Shown: positions 9,335 to 12,836 of the stretch, in pieces | How positions within the stretch are numbered: the first letter of the stretch is position 1 | How the letters are laid out: each line of letters opens with the position of its first letter | From: Funneliformis mosseae | Lineage: Eukaryota > Glomeromycota > Glomeromycetes > Glomerales > Glomeraceae | DNA length: 12,836 bases | Assembly: GCA_910592005.1 (NCBI GenBank) | Contig: CAJVPP010003018.1 | Location: 1 to 12,836 of the forward strand | Direction of reading: 5' to 3' | Notes under the pieces: model-generated | What the model saw: the letters and a program-made list of their open reading frames with translations, nothing else | The model's database searches: none | Told to the model about the DNA's origin: nothing | Made by a program: the position numbers and the translations under genes

Positions 9335-9498
9335 TCCATATAACACTATTTTTAAAAATGGAATACTATTTTTACTTTATATAATATATCTGGATTCTGA
9401 ATTATCAGTTGAGAAATCATGTGATCAAACATAGTTTTAGGCACCCTTCACTAAAGGTAATGTTAACGTGCAATCCTTACGAATTGTGACAGTTAACA
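9264..9498 (+). repeat. Candidate 5' LTR of gypsy copy 2
   Basis: A retroviral-type LTR should end shortly before gag and begin TG and end CA. The segment starts TGTTAAG and ends GTTAACA, giving near-perfect inverted termini, and is followed by a plausible primer-binding site and gag. A TATA-like run (TTTATATAATATAT) lies at about 9377-9390, as expected for an LTR promoter. The start is a guess: another TGTTAAC lies at 9461, and the 3' LTR that would confirm the limits is outside the window. The segment also contains the right arm of the large inverted repeat, which this model does not explain well. Confidence 0.35.
9335..9457. repeat. Right arm of the large inverted repeat (partner 4156-4285)
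   Basis: The reverse complement runs CCTTTAGTGAAGG... through ATGATTTCTCAACTGATAATTC and ends in two AAAAATAGTRTT-type subunits. It aligns with 4156-4285 through its full length, apart from a six-base gap near the outer end and a few single-base shifts. Confidence 0.65.
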
Positions 9499-9500
9499 TT

Positions 9501-9519
9501 TGACGACGATGATAGAACC
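9501..9519 (+). promoter_or_regulatory. Candidate primer-binding site (tRNA-Ser type)
   Basis: TGACGACGATGATAGAACC begins two bases after the putative LTR end ACA. It resembles the complement of a eukaryotic tRNA-Ser 3' end (TGGCGACGAGGATGGGA, as I recall it), agreeing at about 13 of 17 positions; three of the four differences are G-to-A. The match is imperfect and the host's own tRNA set is unknown. Confidence 0.4.
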
Positions 9520-9557
9520 TCCTTTTCCTGTTTACGTAGTACTATGAGAAACACCCT

Positions 9558-11773
9558 ATGAATAACTTTAGAGAATTGATAAAATACCAAAGGACTCATT
9601 CTTCTATACACAACAAATCAGAGCGTAACTTTAGAAAAGCTGCTACTTCTGTCTTAACTGACGATCCATCCTGTATTGCTTGTAACCCACCTCCGAAGGA
9701 AATCCCTCCAGCTTTTCTCAATTTCTTTGATTGGGCACAGAAAGTCTTAGGAGCAATATTATATATTAGTAAAAGTTTAGAAGCCTTTCAGATTGCCTCT
9801 TTGCAAAAACTACTAGTGTACAAGAAATATATTATCAGCAGACGCTTAAAACTTTGAAATATAAACAAGTACCAATACCCACCTTTGAGCGAGCTGTCGA
9901 ATACTGTTTTCAAGCTCAAGCTGAAACTGAATTATTTCAGAAGAAATATCGAGGAGATTTACTTAATTACCTTAATATATCCCTTTTAAGTATAAGTCGT
10001 AATTCTTCTCCGTCCAGAATGACTAAACCTTTGATGAGCCGTAGGAATAGTGTTACCTCCGAATCAGTAAAGGAAGACCTGATTTCTCAAACAAATTATC
10101 CACCAGAAGATACTATCATTGCAGACGTTACTCCAAGTGGAAAGGATCCTGAAAAACGAACTTTAAGCTTTGACAACTCCACTTTTAGCTTATATCGAGA
10201 AACCAGAAAGCCACTTAAACTAACTTACACGAAATCTTCTGATGAGGAAGACACCAGCGCTGATAAAAAGGATGTTCGTTCTTCATATTCCTCTCAGTCA
10301 AAGGCTGATCATTCACGAGGCTCACGCGAAAATAGAAGGTCAAAAGATAAAAAAAATAGTAAACCAAAGAGCCGACGCTCTCCCTCCTATTATGATAGTT
10401 CCTCATCTTCTTCTAGTTCTAGTTCTGAAGATAGTAATTCAGAAAGTGACAATGAAGATCCTTTCAATACCGATAATACTGCAGATAATGATGAAAGACA
10501 ACTCTTTAAAATGATGAAAGGCTTCCAGATTGTCTTTAAAACTGTTGGATTTGGCAGATCGCGAGAAGCTAAGTTTGTGGACTTACCAATGTTCAAGGAA
10601 GGAGACTAAGACCCTAGAGAATGGTTGGAAAGGTATAACTATGCTGGAGATGCGAATGGAATTTCTGATAGATGACGCCTTACATTAGTCCCTTTATTTC
10701 TAAAAGGATCAGCCCTTACTTGGTATAACAAAACTAAAAATGAAAAAGATTTGCGATATTGGGATAATTCTTGCGATCGACAACATAAACACCGATCTTT
10801 CGTTTACCACTTCTTGAAGCATTATTGTATAACACATAGAAGAACTCAATGGCGTTCCGCACTTAGACGATGTAAGCAATGCTCTGGACAATCCGTAGAA
10901 GATTATGCCACAGATATTGAATCATTATACCTCAAACTTGATCCAGATTATAATACACCAGAAGATAAAAAAATTGAACAGTTCTTACAAGGACTTTGAC
11001 CTGAATTTTTAATCGCAATAGCTACTGCTGCACCTCGTGATTTAGAAGAGGCAATTGATCGAGCTCGAGCTGTTGAAGCTGTTCTCTCTAAAGATAGTAT
11101 CCTATCAGGGTATTCCCTCAGCAAAACCTATTTGAATCAACATGACGAAGAAACAGAATGAGAAAAGATTTCTAACATGCAACAATTGATTAAGGAAAAT
11201 AATGAAAAACTGATAAAGGAAGTCAAACAACTATTAAATACTACTACCACCAACCCACGAAATGATGATCACAGCCACCCAGCACACAATAATGCCAATT
11301 GGAGAAATAGTAACTACAATGGTAATCAAGTCTGTTATAGTTGTAACCGACCTGGACACATCACTAAAAACTGTAGAGTGCGAAATAGTCAAGGTGGTAG
11401 TCAAAATAAATTTCAACAGAATAGGAATAATACATACCAGAATGAAAATAGGTGTTTTACTTGCAAGCGAAGAGGACACATGGCAAAAAATTGTAATACC
11501 ATTCCTACTAGACCCTGCCCACATTGCCACCAGCTTGGACATTAGAGAAATTTATGTCTAACAAAACTAGCATCAAATTTCCATAATAGCCAACCACAAG
11601 CTGGTCAAACAAGTCAACGAGCTGCTTTATCACAAGGAAGTCCAATATACAATACTCCAAATACGTTTTTACCACCACCTCCTCCACAACCTTCTATGAC
11701 GTTCCCTTTTAATAATGCCTTTACCACCACTAGTAACTCTTCTAATCTAACGAATCAGTCTTTAAACTACTAA
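9558..11773 (+). pseudogene. gag: gag of gypsy copy 2 (nearly intact, five stops and one frameshift)
   Basis: Gag is the structural polyprotein that packages element RNA. The chosen ATG at 9558 follows an in-frame TAG at 9537. The first 83 codons are in one frame; a one-base shift at an A-run near 9806 moves into the frame used to the end (about 738 codons in all). Next come a basic R/S-rich stretch and a long Ser run with acidic residues (about 10270-10500). The capsid-like domain of the Retrotrans_gag family follows from about 10580: 'DPREWLERYNYAG', 'LVPLFLKGSALTWYN', 'SVEDYATDIESLYLKL', 'IEQFLQGL'. Three CCHC knuckles come after it: 11333-11374 'CYSCNRPGHITKNC', 11453-11494 'CFTCKRRGHMAKNC' and 11516-11557, the last broken by TAG at 11543. 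A Pro-rich tail follows (about 11670-11690). Stops at 10607, 10673, 10997, 11159 and 11543 replace Gln or Arg. The stop at 11771 is shared with copy 1 and looks genuine. Confidence 0.88.
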
Positions 11774-11799
11774 GAGTACCTCTCGAGGGTGAGAGTACT
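11761..11799 (+). promoter_or_regulatory. Programmed -1 ribosomal frameshift signal between gag and pol
   Basis: The heptamer T TTA AAC (11761-11767) is in the exact X XXY YYZ phase of the Gag frame, one Tyr codon before the gag stop TAA (11771). After a 7-nt spacer a hairpin follows: AGTAC (11775-11779) and TCTC (11781-11784) pair with GAGA (11791-11794) and GTACT (11795-11799), with one bulged C at 11780 and a six-base loop. Pol is open in the -1 frame and passes under the gag stop as 'LLRVPLEGESTSYYL'. Heptamer, phase, spacer and hairpin together match the known architecture of -1 frameshift sites. Efficiency cannot be judged from sequence. Confidence 0.8.
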
Positions 11800-12836
11800 A
11801 GTTATTATTTAAATCTCTCGAATGAAATTGATGTCCCTAAAGCTGTAGAAGCTGTGTATTGTTATGCCTTTGTAGATGATAAACCTATTTATTTGATCCT
11901 AGATTCAGGATCTGCTGGAAGCGTCATATCAAAAAGTTTTTTACAACAATTAAATAGAAAAATTGAAGGCACATCAATGATTACTATGATTAATATATAA
12001 GGAGGATGCTCACAACCATTGGGAAAAGTCACTAATATCCCAATCCAAATTAATGATGTAGAAATCCCCATTGATGTTGATATAACAGAATCTAATGATT
12101 ACTATATTGTAGCTGGAAACGATTGGTTAACAAAATGTCGAGGACGACTTTATTGGGACTGTCAGAAATTTATTTTTTGATGGAATCAAAAAGAACATCA
12201 GGTTCCGATAACCTGTTGGGAAAAACCTCAGTTCGATAAGTTTCGACAACCTACTCCAATTGTTGTAGACTCGATGAATGACGAATATGAAGATGAAAAT
12301 TTGACAACGCAACGGCATTATATGATATTAGGGGATAATGAAGAAGAACCTATCTTAGCCATAAGTAACTCTAAACAAGTAATAGTCCAAAAGCAAACTT
12401 ATTCACCACAATATTTTGAAAGTCTTAACCAAAAATTTAAATGTCAACTGCCTGAAAATTCAAAATGGAAATACCACTGGCAAGGCCCAAGAAGTAGATG
12501 TTGGTGTCATAAACAACTTGACCAAGCTGAAGATACCTGTTCATTATGCCAAAAGGAATGGGAACATTGGTAATTATTACAAAATATTCCTGAAGAAGAA
12601 TCGGCTAAGGTCAACTCATATACATATCTAGATCAAAAACAACAGAAAGAGTTACAACAGTTTTTACAAAGCAATACTAAGGCGTTTGCTACTGATTTAT
12701 TACAATTAGGTCATACCGCCATTGAAAAATATCATATACCGATAGAAAACCCTCTTCCCATACGACAACGAGCATACCGAGTTGCACCTTTAGAACAGGA
12801 ATTCATTAAGGAAGAAATTAATCGAATGTTGAAATA
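11768..12836 (+). pseudogene. pol: pol of gypsy copy 2 (protease and start of RT; runs off the window)
   Basis: Pol would be made as a Gag-Pol fusion by -1 frameshifting. The retropepsin-type aspartic protease is clear: 'YLILDSGSAGSVISKSFLQQLN' with the catalytic DSG codons from 11902. It is followed by 'DYYIVAGNDWLTK', the usual hydrophobic-G-x-DWL strand near the end of gypsy proteases (about 12100-12135). A linker then has 'HWQGPRSRCWC' and 'CSLCQKEWEHW', a Cys/Trp-rich patch of unknown role. The start of the reverse transcriptase region, 'YRVAPLEQEFIKEEINRMLK', is cut off by the window end. Stops at 11998 (TAA), 12178 (TGA) and 12571 (TAA) interrupt it; copy 1 has CAA at the positions matching the first two. 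RT catalytic motifs, RNase H and integrase lie outside. Confidence 0.85.

Larger units (their letters stand above)
9264..12836 (+). mobile_element. Ty3/gypsy LTR retrotransposon, copy 2, well preserved, cut by the window end
   Basis: Leader, gag and the start of pol are all in plus orientation, and from about 10456 they are collinear with copy 1. G+C and CpG content are clearly higher than in the rest of the window. There are eight premature stops (10607, 10673, 10997, 11159, 11543, 11998, 12178, 12571) and one frameshift near 9806. Each stop can be explained by one C-to-T change from CAA, CAG or CGA. It is therefore a younger or less-mutated copy of the same family. The left limit depends on the LTR guess; the right end lies beyond the window. 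Confidence 0.85.

Noticed and set aside
9459..9500. 9-bp inverted repeat AATGTTAAC / GTTAACATT as a separate 40-bp mobile element or regulatory hairpin
   Set aside because: The outer copy coincides with the probable LTR end (GTTAACA) and the inner one is probably a chance or LTR-internal match. A 38-bp LTR would be implausibly short.
10215..10596. Minus- and plus-strand alternative open frames over the serine-rich part of Gag
   Set aside because: These are shadows of the gag frame at repetitive TCT/GAA codons. No family features are seen and copy 1 offers no support.
11234..11561. Overlapping open frames on both strands across the zinc knuckles
   Set aside because: The gag frame carries three CCHC motifs; the other frames are low-complexity shadows.
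11889..12318. Two minus-strand open frames opposite the protease
   Set aside because: They are antisense to a clear DSG protease frame, with no start context or recognisable domain.
9558..12836. A variant nuclear code (TAA/TAG as Gln, TGA as Arg) that would make the gypsy ORFs open
   Set aside because: Stops sit at Gln and Arg sites, so this was considered. But TGA as Arg is not a known nuclear code, other stops in copy 1 and the hAT replace Trp (TGG), catalytic Asp and zinc Cys residues are lost as well, and the shared TAA at 11771/1401 acts as a real stop before the frameshifted pol.
1..12836. Host protein-coding genes, tRNA or rRNA
   Set aside because: All readable coding traces belong to retrotransposon or DNA transposon proteins. 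I found no tRNA-like cloverleaf or rRNA-like conserved block by eye.

Overview
The window is an AT-rich stretch of eukaryotic nuclear DNA built almost entirely from decayed transposable elements nested in or lying beside each other. I see no host gene, tRNA or rRNA. AT-rich composition, a Ty3/gypsy Gag of the 'DPREWLERY...LVPLFLKGSALTWY' type, a FAR1/SWIM-type MULE transposase and a BED-finger hAT transposase together recall repeat-rich genomes of arbuscular mycorrhizal fungi (Glomeromycotina such as Rhizophagus or Gigaspora). That assignment is from memory of protein style only; confidence is moderate.

Layout. (1) About 107-4240, plus strand: Ty3/gypsy copy 1, truncated at both ends, with dozens of stops and several frameshifts. 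Gag capsid, zinc knuckles, protease, reverse transcriptase, RNase H and part of integrase can all still be read. (2) 4242-9185: a Mutator-like (MULE) element with short terminal inverted repeats and a dead transposase on the minus strand (about 6470-4515). (3) 6610-9044: a hAT element inserted into the MULE, upstream of its transposase, with an 8-bp target-site duplication, short inverted termini, a dead plus-strand transposase and a probable relic intron. (4) About 9264-12836: Ty3/gypsy copy 2, plus strand, same family as copy 1 but much better preserved and richer in G+C and CpG. It has a candidate 5' LTR end, a candidate tRNA-Ser-type primer-binding site, a nearly complete gag and the start of pol; the window ends at the start of the reverse transcriptase.

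Two points stand out. First, gag and pol of the gypsy family are in different frames. The last codons of gag carry a canonical -1 frameshift heptamer (TTTAAAC) in the correct phase, four nucleotides before the gag stop, and in copy 2 a 9-bp bulged hairpin follows at 7-nt spacing. The heptamer is kept in both copies. Second, all three element families are damaged in the same way: CAA/CAG/CGA to stop, TGG to stop, catalytic Asp to Asn and zinc-binding Cys to Tyr, all C-to-T or G-to-A transitions. Copy 1 is almost free of CpG, which points to cytosine methylation and deamination or a RIP-like process.

Nothing here is likely to encode a working protein as it stands. An inverted repeat joining the end of copy 1 (4156-4285) to the region just upstream of copy 2 (9335-9457) is the least explained structure.
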